This document shows, piece after piece, positions 18,451 to 27,129 of a stretch of DNA of 64,000 bases. Every line of letters starts with the position of its first letter. Within the stretch, counting starts at the first letter, position 1. The stretch comes from Arcicella aurantiaca. Lineage in GTDB: Bacteria > Bacteroidota > Bacteroidia > Cytophagales > Spirosomataceae. The notes under the pieces are model-generated. The model was not told the origin of the DNA. It did not search any database and worked only from the letters and a program-made list of their open reading frames with translations. The DNA is taken from assembly GCF_003148625.1 (NCBI RefSeq), contig NZ_QGGO01000024.1, positions 1 to 64,000 of the forward strand, in the 5' to 3' direction. Made by a program: the position numbers and the translations under genes.

Positions 18451-18482
18451 TTTGTCTTAGACCTAATCATTTATTACCTTTG
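18451..18482 (+). promoter_or_regulatory. Bacteroidota-type promoter before gmd
   Basis: TACCTTTG (18475-18482) is a perfect TAnnTTTG element, with TTTG at 18451-18454 twenty bases upstream. It lies 102 bases before the gmd ATG. A 60-codon ORF across this site (18334-18516) is not credible as a gene. Confidence 0.7.
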
Positions 18483-18584
18483 TACACAAGTGATTTTATT
18501 CTGTATTTCAGAATAGATATATCAATATATTACTATTTTAAGAAGGACTAAATTAGGTAATATCCTAATTATATTTAACATTTA

Positions 18585-19652
18585 ATGAAAAAGGCACTCA
18601 TTACAGGTATTACAGGACAAGATGGAGCATACTTAGCAGAGCTACTACTTTCAAAAGGATATGAAGTGCATGGCATTAAACGTAGAAGCTCTTTGATTAA
18701 TACTCAGAGAATAGACCATCTTTATGAAGATTTGCACGAAGATGATGTTAAATTTATTCTTCATTATGGCGATTTAAGTGATTCAACCAATATAATTCGT
18801 ATTGTTCAAGAAGTACAACCTGATGAAATTTATAATTTGGGAGCAATGTCTCATGTGAAAGTTTCATTTGATGAACCAGAATACACAGCTCAAGTAGATG
18901 GAATAGGTACTTTAAGAATTTTGGAAGCAGTAAGACTATTAGGTTTAACAAAGAAAACCAAAATTTATCAAGCATCTACGTCAGAATTATATGGTTTAGT
19001 ACAAGAAGTTCCTCAGTCAGAAACAACGCCGTTTTATCCACGTTCTCCTTATGCCGTAGCTAAATTGTATGGTTATTGGATAACTGTTAATTATCGTGAA
19101 GCCTACGATATGTTTGCCGTTAATGGAATTTTATTTAACCATGAATCTCCTTTAAGAGGAGAAACTTTCGTTACACGTAAAATTACAAGAGCTGTTTCTC
19201 AAATTGCCTTAGGACAACAAGAACGATTGTATCTTGGAAATTTAGATGCACAGAGAGACTGGGGACACGCCAAAGACTATGTAGAAGCAATGTGGCTAAT
19301 ATTGCAACAAGAAGTTGCAGAAGATTATGTAATTGCCACAGGAGTAACTACGAGAGTGCGAGAGTTCGTTAGAATGTCTTTTGCTTATTTAGGCATAGAG
19401 GTTGCCTTTGAAGGTGAAGGCGTAAATGAAGTAGGGAAAGTAGTTGCTTGTCATAATAGCGAATATCAAGTAGAAATAGGTAAAATAGTTGTTTCAGTTG
19501 ATGAAAAATACTTCCGACCAACTGAAGTTGAATTATTAATAGGCGATCCAACAAAGTCAATGACTAAATTAGGTTGGACTCCTAAATATGACCTTAATGC
19601 TCTGGTAGATGATATGATGCAAGCTGATATTGCTATTTTTAAAAATAAATAA
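18585..19652 (+). CDS. gmd: GDP-mannose 4,6-dehydratase
   Basis: Converts GDP-D-mannose to GDP-4-keto-6-deoxy-D-mannose with bound NADP. Hallmarks: '[19 protein letters not shown]' at the start, 'GDLSDSTNI', the catalytic Ser/Tyr-xxx-Lys pair in 'ASTSELYG' and '[10 protein letters not shown]', and '[19 protein letters not shown]' specific to Gmd. The length of 355 is normal. No fcl (fucose synthase) or rmd (rhamnose reductase) follows, so the final GDP-sugar is uncertain. The stop is followed after one base by the next start. Confidence 0.95.
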   Translation: MKKALITGITGQDGAYLAELLLSKGYEVHGIKRRSSLINTQRIDHLYEDLHEDDVKFILHYGDLSDSTNIIRIVQEVQPDEIYNLGAMSHVKVSFDEPEYTAQVDGIGTLRILEAVRLLGLTKKTKIYQASTSELYGLVQEVPQSETTPFYPRSPYAVAKLYGYWITVNYREAYDMFAVNGILFNHESPLRGETFVTRKITRAVSQIALGQQERLYLGNLDAQRDWGHAKDYVEAMWLILQQEVAEDYVIATGVTTRVREFVRMSFAYLGIEVAFEGEGVNEVGKVVACHNSEYQVEIGKIVVSVDEKYFRPTEVELLIGDPTKSMTKLGWTPKYDLNALVDDMMQADIAIFKNK

Positions 19653-19653
19653 T

Positions 19654-21135
19654 TTGAAAGCAGGGCTATTTATATTTTTCTTTTTTATCATATTTAATCT
19701 TTTCGGACAGCATGAAGAGATTAAAAGAGAAATTAAATATACCGCTGAAGTTGGTACTATCTTATCAACAACAGGAGAAACACCTTTTTGGTTGAGGGCG
19801 AATCAATATGGAATTGTACCTACACAAGCTCCGATTTTAACATTACGAGGAAGCATATCTTCTGATTATAAAAAACCAGTCACTAAAGAAGACCATTATA
19901 AATTATCAAAATTTGATTGGGGATATGGTTTAAATGTCGTTGGGAATGTTGGCAAAGAGAATCAGATACTTATTCCTGAAGCATATATTAAAGCCAAATA
20001 TGGAGCATTTGAAATTTATGCAGGAAGAAGAAAAGAAATAGTTGGTTTGGTTGATACGACACTATCTTCAGGTTCTTACATTTGGTCAGGTAATGCACTG
20101 CCAATGCCTAAAATACAAATTTCAACACCCAATTTTGTCCCTTTGGGATTTACTAAAGGCTTTTTATCCTTCAAAGGAAACTACGCTCATGGTTGGTTTG
20201 AAAACTCTCGTACTGATGTGAAAAACTTTTATTTGCATCAAAAGAGTTTATATTTCAGATTAGGTAAACCTGATTGGGAATTTCATTTTTACGGAGGATT
20301 TAATCATCAAGTGCAGTGGGGGGGGGAATTATTATATCCAGATCCAAAGAATCAATTTGCAATCAATGGAAAAGTAGGCTCCAGTTTTAACGATTATCTC
20401 AATATTGTTACGGGAAGGAGTTTGGCAGGTGCCAGTGATACTACTAAAAATGGCTCTAATGATGCTTTAAATCGTTCCGGAAATCATTTAGGAACACTTG
20501 ATTTTGGATTTGAAATAAATGTTAAAGACTTTTCGGTTTTATGTTATAGACAAAACATTTATGAAGACGGATCTTTGGCTTATTTGAGCAATATTGCTGA
20601 TGGTTTGAATGGCATTTCTATAAATATCAAAAAAACATCTGACGCTAAGATTAGAATACAAAAAGTCGTGGTTGAGTATTTGAATACTACCAGCCAAGGA
20701 GGTGTTGGAGGCTCTGATAATACAGATGCTCGATTAAGAGGGGGAGATAATTATTTTAATAATGGTGTTTATAAAAATGGCTGGTCTTACAACCAAACCT
20801 CATTAGGTACGTCATTTATTAATAATCTTTCAGGCATTACGAATACTACAAATTTATTTTTTAATAATACTCGGGCTGAAGCGTTTTATTTAGGAGTCTT
20901 AGGTGTAATTAATAATAACATAAGTTCAGAAATTAGAATTGCTAATATCAAAAATGCTGGTACATATGAATCGTCTTTTTTGAAAGTAAAGAATCAATTT
21001 TCTGGATTAATTAGTTTAAATTATTCCCCCTTATTTTTAGAAAAAACAATAATTCAATTGTCTTTTGCAATTGATAGTGGTGAGTTACATAAAGACTGTG
21101 TTGGTTTTTACTTGGGTTTAAAGAAGAATTGGTAA
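19654..21135 (+). CDS. Capsule assembly Wzi family outer-membrane protein
   Basis: Predicted outer-membrane beta-barrel of about 490 residues that helps attach or organise capsule on the surface. After a Phe/Ile-rich signal peptide (to LFGQ), the opening 'KYTAEVGTILSTTGETPFWLRANQYG' is characteristic of Wzi-like proteins of Bacteroidota. No ATG exists near the start; the TTG at 19654, one base after the gmd stop, best fits a signal peptide, although an in-frame TTG at 19630 inside gmd is possible. A run of nine G (20318-20326) encodes Trp-Gly-Gly and is a potential slippage site. Confidence 0.82.
   Translation: MKAGLFIFFFFIIFNLFGQHEEIKREIKYTAEVGTILSTTGETPFWLRANQYGIVPTQAPILTLRGSISSDYKKPVTKEDHYKLSKFDWGYGLNVVGNVGKENQILIPEAYIKAKYGAFEIYAGRRKEIVGLVDTTLSSGSYIWSGNALPMPKIQISTPNFVPLGFTKGFLSFKGNYAHGWFENSRTDVKNFYLHQKSLYFRLGKPDWEFHFYGGFNHQVQWGGELLYPDPKNQFAINGKVGSSFNDYLNIVTGRSLAGASDTTKNGSNDALNRSGNHLGTLDFGFEINVKDFSVLCYRQNIYEDGSLAYLSNIADGLNGISINIKKTSDAKIRIQKVVVEYLNTTSQGGVGGSDNTDARLRGGDNYFNNGVYKNGWSYNQTSLGTSFINNLSGITNTTNLFFNNTRAEAFYLGVLGVINNNISSEIRIANIKNAGTYESSFLKVKNQFSGLISLNYSPLFLEKTIIQLSFAIDSGELHKDCVGFYLGLKKNW
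20318..20326 (+). repeat. G9 homopolymer inside the wzi-like gene
   Basis: Nine consecutive G in a strongly AT-rich gene. Gain or loss of one base would truncate the protein after about 220 residues. This is either a contingency tract for phase variation or a site prone to sequencing error. Confidence 0.7.
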
Positions 21136-21204
21136 AGCCATACTAGTAACCTCCCAAAATTAATATTAAAGAAATTATACCAATTTTAAAGAATAAATAT
21201 TATT

Positions 21205-21984
21205 ATGAAAGTTGTAATTCTTGCAGGTGGATTAGGTACTCGTCTTAGTGAAGAAACGTCTTTGAAGCCTAAACCTATGGTTGAGATTGGTGGCAAACCA
21301 ATTTTATGGCATATTATGAAAATATATGAACATCATGGTTTTAATGATTTTATAATTTGTTTAGGATATAAAGGATACACAATAAAAGAATATTTTATAA
21401 ACTACTTTCTCCATAATTCTGATATTACAGTTGAACTCCATAATAATAAATTAGATATTCACTATTCTAATTCAGAATCGTTCAAAGTTACTTTAGTTGA
21501 TACAGGTTTAACAACAAATACGGCTGGTAGAATTCAACAGATAAAAAAGTACGTTGGTGAAGAAACATTTATGTTGACTTATGGAGATGGGGTGGCGGAT
21601 GTAAATATTAAAGAGTTGTTACATTTTCATGAAAGTCACGGCAAATTAGCTACGCTTACTTCCGTTCAATTACCAGGCCGTTTTGGTAATATTGAAACCA
21701 ATCAAGATGGATTAGTATTAAAATTTCAAGAAAAACCCGAAGGAGATGGAACTTGGATAAATGGAGGTTTCTTCGTTTTAAATGCTGGTATATTCAATTA
21801 TGTTGAAGGAGATATGAACGATATTCAGTGGGAAAAGAAACCATTAATTGAAATTGCTAATGATGGACAGTTGGCAACTTATCGCCATAGAGGATATTGG
21901 AAATGTATGGATGCAATGCGTGATAAAATTGAATTAGAAGAAGAATGGAATTCTGAAAATGCAAAATGGAAAATATGGAAATGA
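21205..21984 (+). CDS. rfbF: Glucose-1-phosphate cytidylyltransferase
   Basis: Makes CDP-D-glucose from CTP and glucose 1-phosphate, the entry to CDP-3,6-dideoxyhexoses (also called DdhA). It has the nucleotidyltransferase signature 'AGGLGTRLSEETSLKPKPMVEIGGKPI', the family-specific 'YGDGVADVNI' metal site and 'GGFFVLNAGIFNYVEGD'. At 259 residues it is full length. Its stop overlaps the rfbG start (ATGA). Confidence 0.95.
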   Translation: MKVVILAGGLGTRLSEETSLKPKPMVEIGGKPILWHIMKIYEHHGFNDFIICLGYKGYTIKEYFINYFLHNSDITVELHNNKLDIHYSNSESFKVTLVDTGLTTNTAGRIQQIKKYVGEETFMLTYGDGVADVNIKELLHFHESHGKLATLTSVQLPGRFGNIETNQDGLVLKFQEKPEGDGTWINGGFFVLNAGIFNYVEGDMNDIQWEKKPLIEIANDGQLATYRHRGYWKCMDAMRDKIELEEEWNSENAKWKIWK

Positions 21985-23060
21985 TAAATTTAAGTTCTGT
22001 TTATAAAGGAAAAAAAGTATTTATTACTGGACATACTGGATTTAAAGGAAGTTGGCTTTTAAAAATACTACATTTATTTGGAGCAGATATAAAAGGGTAT
22101 TCATTAGCACCAGAAAGCGAATTTGATTTGTATAATTTGCTTAATGGGGAAACGCTATGCCAATCCATAATTGGGAATTTATTGGATAGAGAGAAATTGC
22201 TAAACGAAGTAAAAACTTTTAAACCTGATTTTGTTTTCCATCTTGCAGCTCAACCTTTAGTACGATTATCTTATGAGATTCCTTCTCAAACCTTTGAGGT
22301 AAATGCAATTGGTACTGCTAATTTATTAGATGCGGTCAAGACATTAGAAAATCCTTGCTCCGTAATATTAATAACTACAGATAAGGTTTATTATAATAAT
22401 GAGTGGGATTATCCTTATCGAGAAAATGATAAACTCGGAGGCTATGACCCTTATAGTGCCAGTAAGGCATGTGCGGAGTTAATAATAGATTCATATCGAA
22501 ATTCATTTTTTAATCTTTCTAATTATAATATACATAATAAGGCTTTAGCAGTAGGGCGAGCAGGAAATGTAATTGGAGGCGGTGATTGGGCAAAAGATAG
22601 ATTAATGCCAGATATAGTAAAATCATTAAATAGAGAACAACCTATTATTGTTAGAAATCCTACCTCGGTACGTCCTTGGCAACATGTTTTAGAACCATTA
22701 ATAGGGTATTTAATATTAGGCATAAATCTTCACCAAACACCCCTAAAGTTCTCTGAAGCTTTTAATTTTGGGCCCAATTCTTCGGATGCCTTGTCTGTGG
22801 AGGAAATGGTAAAGATAGCCATCGAACGTTGGGGATTGGGTACTTACGAAATACAATTATTAAGTAATCAACTCCATGAGGCTGGATTACTGAAATTAGA
22901 TATTAGCAAAGCATTAAAAAAGTTAGATTGGAATCCTCAATTTAATGCGTCCGAAGCAGTTTCTATGACTATCGATTGGTATAAAGCTTATTTTGATAAA
23001 AAAAACAGTATCATTGACTTTACTGAAAAGCAGATAAAATCATTTATCACAAATGTCTAA
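21981..23060 (+). CDS. rfbG: CDP-glucose 4,6-dehydratase
   Basis: Extended SDR that turns CDP-glucose into CDP-4-keto-6-deoxyglucose (DdhB). 'VFITGHTGFKGSWL' is the family's distinctive Rossmann motif; 'HLAAQPLVRLSYEIP', 'ITTDKVYYNNEW' and 'GYDPYSASKACAEL' (Tyr-xxx-Lys) follow. In-frame ATGs occur at 21966, 21975 and 21981; the last one overlaps the rfbF stop as ATGA and gives an N-terminus of the same length as enterobacterial RfbG. The 3' end overlaps the next gene by 8 bases. Confidence 0.95.
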   Translation: MINLSSVYKGKKVFITGHTGFKGSWLLKILHLFGADIKGYSLAPESEFDLYNLLNGETLCQSIIGNLLDREKLLNEVKTFKPDFVFHLAAQPLVRLSYEIPSQTFEVNAIGTANLLDAVKTLENPCSVILITTDKVYYNNEWDYPYRENDKLGGYDPYSASKACAELIIDSYRNSFFNLSNYNIHNKALAVGRAGNVIGGGDWAKDRLMPDIVKSLNREQPIIVRNPTSVRPWQHVLEPLIGYLILGINLHQTPLKFSEAFNFGPNSSDALSVEEMVKIAIERWGLGTYEIQLLSNQLHEAGLLKLDISKALKKLDWNPQFNASEAVSMTIDWYKAYFDKKNSIIDFTEKQIKSFITNV

Positions 23061-23991
23061 ATCAATACTTATAACTGGTATTACAGGTTTTTTAGGTTCT
23101 CATATTGCTGAAAAATTCTTAGTAGAAGGTTTTAATGTAATAGGTCTTAAGAGAGTGAACTCTGATACATGGCGAAATAGTGAATATTTAAATGACATTA
23201 ATTGGATCAATGTTGATGAACCAGATTGGCAATCTAAAGTTATTTATTTAAATCCTTCTATAATATTGCATGCTGCTTGGAATGGTGTTACGTCTGATTC
23301 AAGAAATAAGCTTGCTCTACAGATGGGAAATATAACTATGCTTGCTGAGTTATTGGAAGTTGCACAAAAAATTTCTGTTATTAAGTTCATTGCATTGGGT
23401 TCACAAGCTGAATATGGTAAATTAGATAGTATAGCTAATGAATTACATCCTTTAAATCCTGATAACATCTATGGTATTACTAAAACATTGGCCAATCAAC
23501 TTCTTCGATGCTATTGTGAATTAAATAATATCAATTGGTATTGGCTTAGAGTTTTTTCTGTTTTTGGTGAGAAAGAGTCTGAACAATGGTTGATTCCATC
23601 AGTTATCAAGAAAGTTCTTTCAAAAGATAAAGAATTAAAATTAAGTTCTGGCACTCAACAATACGCATATATGTACTGTAAAGATTTTGCTAATTCAGTA
23701 TATATGTTATCATGTAAGAAAGATTTGCAATCTGGAATATATAATATTTCAGGAGCTAATGCCAAAAGTTTAAAAAGCATTATACAGCAAATTGTACATT
23801 TATCTGATAATCAAGACATAGATTTGAAATTTGGAGCATTGCCTTTACGAGAGAATCAATCTTCATTTATTGAAGGTTCTATGAATAAATTTTTTACAAA
23901 AGTTGGTAAGGTACCATATACACCCTTTGAGGTGGCTTTAGAAAGTACTATTGCTTATTATAGTACTCAATTCATTGGTGAAATAAAATGA
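23053..23991 (+). CDS. NAD-dependent epimerase/dehydratase (SDR), possible YerF-like reductase
   Basis: Extended SDR of 312 residues: 'ILITGITGFLGSHIAEKFL' at the start and active-site 'YGITKTLANQLL' (Tyr-xxx-Lys), with 'LGSQAEYG' supplying the Ser region. It sits between rfbG and the ThDP enzyme and overlaps both, so it should act on a CDP-sugar. By context the best guess is the ketone reductase of yersiniose synthesis (YerF role). CDP-paratose or CDP-abequose synthase are alternatives that sequence alone cannot exclude, but neither pathway would need the ThDP enzyme next door. Confidence 0.7.
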   Translation: MSKSILITGITGFLGSHIAEKFLVEGFNVIGLKRVNSDTWRNSEYLNDINWINVDEPDWQSKVIYLNPSIILHAAWNGVTSDSRNKLALQMGNITMLAELLEVAQKISVIKFIALGSQAEYGKLDSIANELHPLNPDNIYGITKTLANQLLRCYCELNNINWYWLRVFSVFGEKESEQWLIPSVIKKVLSKDKELKLSSGTQQYAYMYCKDFANSVYMLSCKKDLQSGIYNISGANAKSLKSIIQQIVHLSDNQDIDLKFGALPLRENQSSFIEGSMNKFFTKVGKVPYTPFEVALESTIAYYSTQFIGEIK

Positions 23992-25715
23992 AAGCATCTG
24001 ACTATATTGCGAAGTTTATAGAATTAAAAGGCATAGGCTATGTTTTTGAACTCTCAGGAGGTATGATTACACATTTACTTGATTCGCTAAATCAAGTAAC
24101 TTCTATCAAAGTAGTAACCATGCATCATGAACAAAGTGCCTCATTTGCTGCAGATGCTTATGGAAGAGTTACGGGGTTACCTGGTGTAGCTTTAGCAACC
24201 AGTGGGCCAGGGGCTACGAATTTGTTAACTGGAATTGCAAGTTGCTATTTTGACTCATCTCCTGCAATATTTATTACTGGTCAAGTTAATCTACATGAAC
24301 AAAAAGGGAATAGGTCTATAAGACAATTGGGGTTTCAAGAAACTGATATTGTCTCGATGGCAGAACCTATTACGAAGAAATGTTTTCGTGTTGAGAATGT
24401 TAATGATATACCTCAAATTTTGAATGAAGCTTTTAGAATCTCTACAGAAGGAAGGCCAGGACCGATTCTTATTGATATACCAATGAATATTCAAAGAGAA
24501 AATATCCCTTTAGCAGAAATAATATTCGATTGTGAAGATAAAAACCTAAACTACAATTTGGAATTAAGCAAATTAAATGAATTATCAGTATCTATATCAA
24601 CGAGTAAAAAACCCTTATTACTTATTGGTAGAGGTATCAAAAGTTCCTTTTCTGATGATGAATTAAAAATCTTTCTGCAATTAACAAAAATTCCAGTAGT
24701 TACAACTCTTTTAGCAATAGACTCATTAGATTCTGTAAATGAGCAAAAAATAGGGTTTATTGGAAGCTATGGCAACAGGTGGGCAAATATCGCTTTCGGA
24801 GAATGCGATTTATTAATTGTACTTGGCAGTCGATTAGACATAAGACAAACTGGAGCAGATACCAAGTTTTTTGAAGATAGAATAATATATCATATTGACT
24901 GTGAAGAGGGTGAAATAAATAATAGAGTAAAAAAATGTGTTCCAATAGTTTCAGATGTTAAAGTTTTTTTAAATCAATTTAATCAAAAGTTTCAAAGAGA
25001 AATTTTTCAAAAAAAATCGGATTGGTATAATTATATAGAAGACTTAAGATTTAAATGGCCTGATACAAGAGAATTAAATACTGCTGGCATAAATCCAAAT
25101 GTATTTATGCATCAACTTTCCAAAGCTTCTGTTGCAACTAAAGCCTATTTAGCTGACGTTGGAGCACACCAAATGTGGGCAGCGCAATCAATAGAAATTA
25201 ACAATAAACAGTTATTTTTAACATCGGGAGGTATGGGTGCAATGGGTTTTGCATTACCAGCATCAATCGGAGCTTGTTTGGCTTTAAATGTATCGCCGGT
25301 AGTTACAATAATTGGTGATGGGTGTATGCAAATAAATATTCAAGAATTACAAACAATTGTTCGTAATAAACTTCCAATAAAGATTGTGGTAATGAATAAT
25401 CAAAATCTTGGAATGATTCGTCAATTTCAGGATTCATACTTTGAATCCAGATATCAATCAACCTGGTGGGGGTATTCTGCTCCTGATTTTGAAAAAGTAG
25501 CCATGGCTTATGGTATTCCAGCAAAAACAGTTACAAATGAATTAGAAATATTAGAAGCTGTTAATTGGATGTGGAATGAAGAAAATTTATCATTACCAGT
25601 ACTACTCCAAGTAATGATTGATCCTCATACAAATACATATCCAAAGATTGCATTTGGTAAACCAATTACAGAAATGGAGCCTTTTTCTAAGCCAATAGCA
25701 ATGGAAAGCACTTAG
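23988..25715 (+). CDS. yerE: ThDP-dependent enzyme, YerE-like (C-branching of a CDP-keto sugar)
   Basis: A 575-residue protein with the three-domain fold of acetolactate synthase: catalytic Glu48 in 'MHHEQSASFAADAYGR', a central FAD-type domain, and the ThDP motif GDG (~443) running to 'VVMNNQNLGM'. In the middle of a CDP-sugar operon (after rfbF and rfbG, before rfbH) it is best explained as YerE, which decarboxylates pyruvate and adds the acetyl unit to C4 of a CDP-3,6-dideoxy-4-ketohexose on the way to yersiniose. Plain acetolactate synthase (IlvB) is unlikely: no ilvN or ilvC is near and the start overlaps the SDR gene as ATGA. Product chemistry is inferred. Confidence 0.72.
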   Translation: MKASDYIAKFIELKGIGYVFELSGGMITHLLDSLNQVTSIKVVTMHHEQSASFAADAYGRVTGLPGVALATSGPGATNLLTGIASCYFDSSPAIFITGQVNLHEQKGNRSIRQLGFQETDIVSMAEPITKKCFRVENVNDIPQILNEAFRISTEGRPGPILIDIPMNIQRENIPLAEIIFDCEDKNLNYNLELSKLNELSVSISTSKKPLLLIGRGIKSSFSDDELKIFLQLTKIPVVTTLLAIDSLDSVNEQKIGFIGSYGNRWANIAFGECDLLIVLGSRLDIRQTGADTKFFEDRIIYHIDCEEGEINNRVKKCVPIVSDVKVFLNQFNQKFQREIFQKKSDWYNYIEDLRFKWPDTRELNTAGINPNVFMHQLSKASVATKAYLADVGAHQMWAAQSIEINNKQLFLTSGGMGAMGFALPASIGACLALNVSPVVTIIGDGCMQINIQELQTIVRNKLPIKIVVMNNQNLGMIRQFQDSYFESRYQSTWWGYSAPDFEKVAMAYGIPAKTVTNELEILEAVNWMWNEENLSLPVLLQVMIDPHTNTYPKIAFGKPITEMEPFSKPIAMEST

Positions 25716-25803
25716 TAAGTATTTTGTTACCATAGATTCTATTTTTAATTTTTATTAATAAAAATGATTTATGATTATAACATACAATCATAACATAACA
25801 TAA

Positions 25804-27123
25804 ATGGAAAAATCAATTTCACAATTCAAAAACCTTGAAAGTAATTTAATCGAATTACTTCTGCCTACACTAACAAAAAACGTAACCAGAACAATTATTG
25901 CAGGTGAAGACTATATTCCTGTTTCTGGTAAAGTAGTAGATGAGAATGATTTATTATATGGGATTGATGCAGTAATGGATGGCTGGTTAACTACTGGTCG
26001 TTTTGGTAAAAAATTTGAATATCAGTTTGCTCAGTATTTTGGTTCAAAAGCTTCTTTACTGGTTAATTCTGGCTCTTCTGCTAATTTGATTGCATTTTAT
26101 GCTTTAACTTCACCTAAATTAGGGGAACGTCAAATTAAACCAGGCGATGAAGTTATTACAGTAGCAGCAGGTTTTCCAACAACTGTAAACCCATTAATTC
26201 AATACGGTGCTATTCCAGTTTTTATAGATGTTGACATTCCAACATATAATATAAAAGCAGAATTGATAGAAGATGCTATAACTCCTAAAACTAAAGCAAT
26301 CATGCTTGCTCATACATTAGGAAATCCATTTAATTTGGATATTGTTATGGAAGTTGCAAAAAAGTATAATTTATGGGTAATTGAGGATGATTGTGATTCA
26401 TTAGGAGCAACCTATAGAGGTAAAAAAACGGGTACATTCGGCGATTTAGCGACAGTTTCTTTTTATCCCGCTCATCATATCACAATGGGCGAAGGAGGAT
26501 CAGTACTTATTAATAATATAAAGTTAAAAATGTTAGCCGAAAGTTTCAGAGACTGGGGGAGAGACTGCTACTGTGAAACAGGCTGTGATAACACATGTCG
26601 TAAAAGGTTTGAATGGCAACTTGGTGATTTACCTTATGGTTATGATCATAAATATACTTATTCTCATATTGGATTTAATTTAAAAGTAACAGATATGCAA
26701 GCTGCGATTGGTCTGAGCCAACTGCAAAAAGCTGATCAATTTGTAGAAGCACGTAGATATAATTATGGATTGCTTTATAAAAAATTAAAACCATTTGAGG
26801 AGTACTTTATTCTTCCCGAACCTACACCTAATTCAGACCCAAGTTGGTTCGGATTTTTGCTAACAATCAAAGATGCCACTTTAATAAATAGGAATGAACT
26901 AGTGAGCCATTTAGAACAAAATAAAATTGGTACACGTTTATTATTTGCAGGAAATTTAGTAAAACAACCAGCTTACGCTAATATACAGAAACGAATTGTA
27001 GGAGATTTAACCAATACTGATAAAATAATGAATGATTCATTTTGGTTAGGTGTATGGCCTGGTTTAAAAGAAGATCATTATGATTATATTGCTAGTATAA
27101 TTGGAGATTATTTGAATTCATAG
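25804..27123 (+). CDS. rfbH: CDP-4-keto-6-deoxyglucose 3-dehydrase (E1, RfbH/DdhC)
   Basis: PMP-dependent iron-sulfur enzyme that removes the C3 hydroxyl of CDP-4-keto-6-deoxyglucose together with an E3 reductase. The aminotransferase-fold lysine is replaced by histidine in '[11 protein letters not shown]' (His224 aligned with the usual Lys), the hallmark of this dehydrase. The iron-sulfur motif '[11 protein letters not shown]' (Cys255, 257, 261, 265) is intact. At 439 residues it is full length. Separated from the ThDP gene by 88 AT-rich bases. No E3 (AscD/DdhD-like ferredoxin reductase) is seen in the window, so electrons must come from elsewhere. Confidence 0.94.
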   Translation: MEKSISQFKNLESNLIELLLPTLTKNVTRTIIAGEDYIPVSGKVVDENDLLYGIDAVMDGWLTTGRFGKKFEYQFAQYFGSKASLLVNSGSSANLIAFYALTSPKLGERQIKPGDEVITVAAGFPTTVNPLIQYGAIPVFIDVDIPTYNIKAELIEDAITPKTKAIMLAHTLGNPFNLDIVMEVAKKYNLWVIEDDCDSLGATYRGKKTGTFGDLATVSFYPAHHITMGEGGSVLINNIKLKMLAESFRDWGRDCYCETGCDNTCRKRFEWQLGDLPYGYDHKYTYSHIGFNLKVTDMQAAIGLSQLQKADQFVEARRYNYGLLYKKLKPFEEYFILPEPTPNSDPSWFGFLLTIKDATLINRNELVSHLEQNKIGTRLLFAGNLVKQPAYANIQKRIVGDLTNTDKIMNDSFWLGVWPGLKEDHYDYIASIIGDYLNS

Positions 27124-27129
27124 TATTAT

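Noticed and set aside
18334-18516. 60-codon plus-strand ORF between tviB and gmd
   Set aside because: It overlaps the tviB end and covers a clear promoter; its composition is that of AT-rich spacer DNA.
23988-25715. Acetolactate synthase (ilvB) of branched-chain amino acid synthesis
   Set aside because: No ilv partners are near; it is translationally coupled to CDP-sugar genes, and a YerE role explains its position better.
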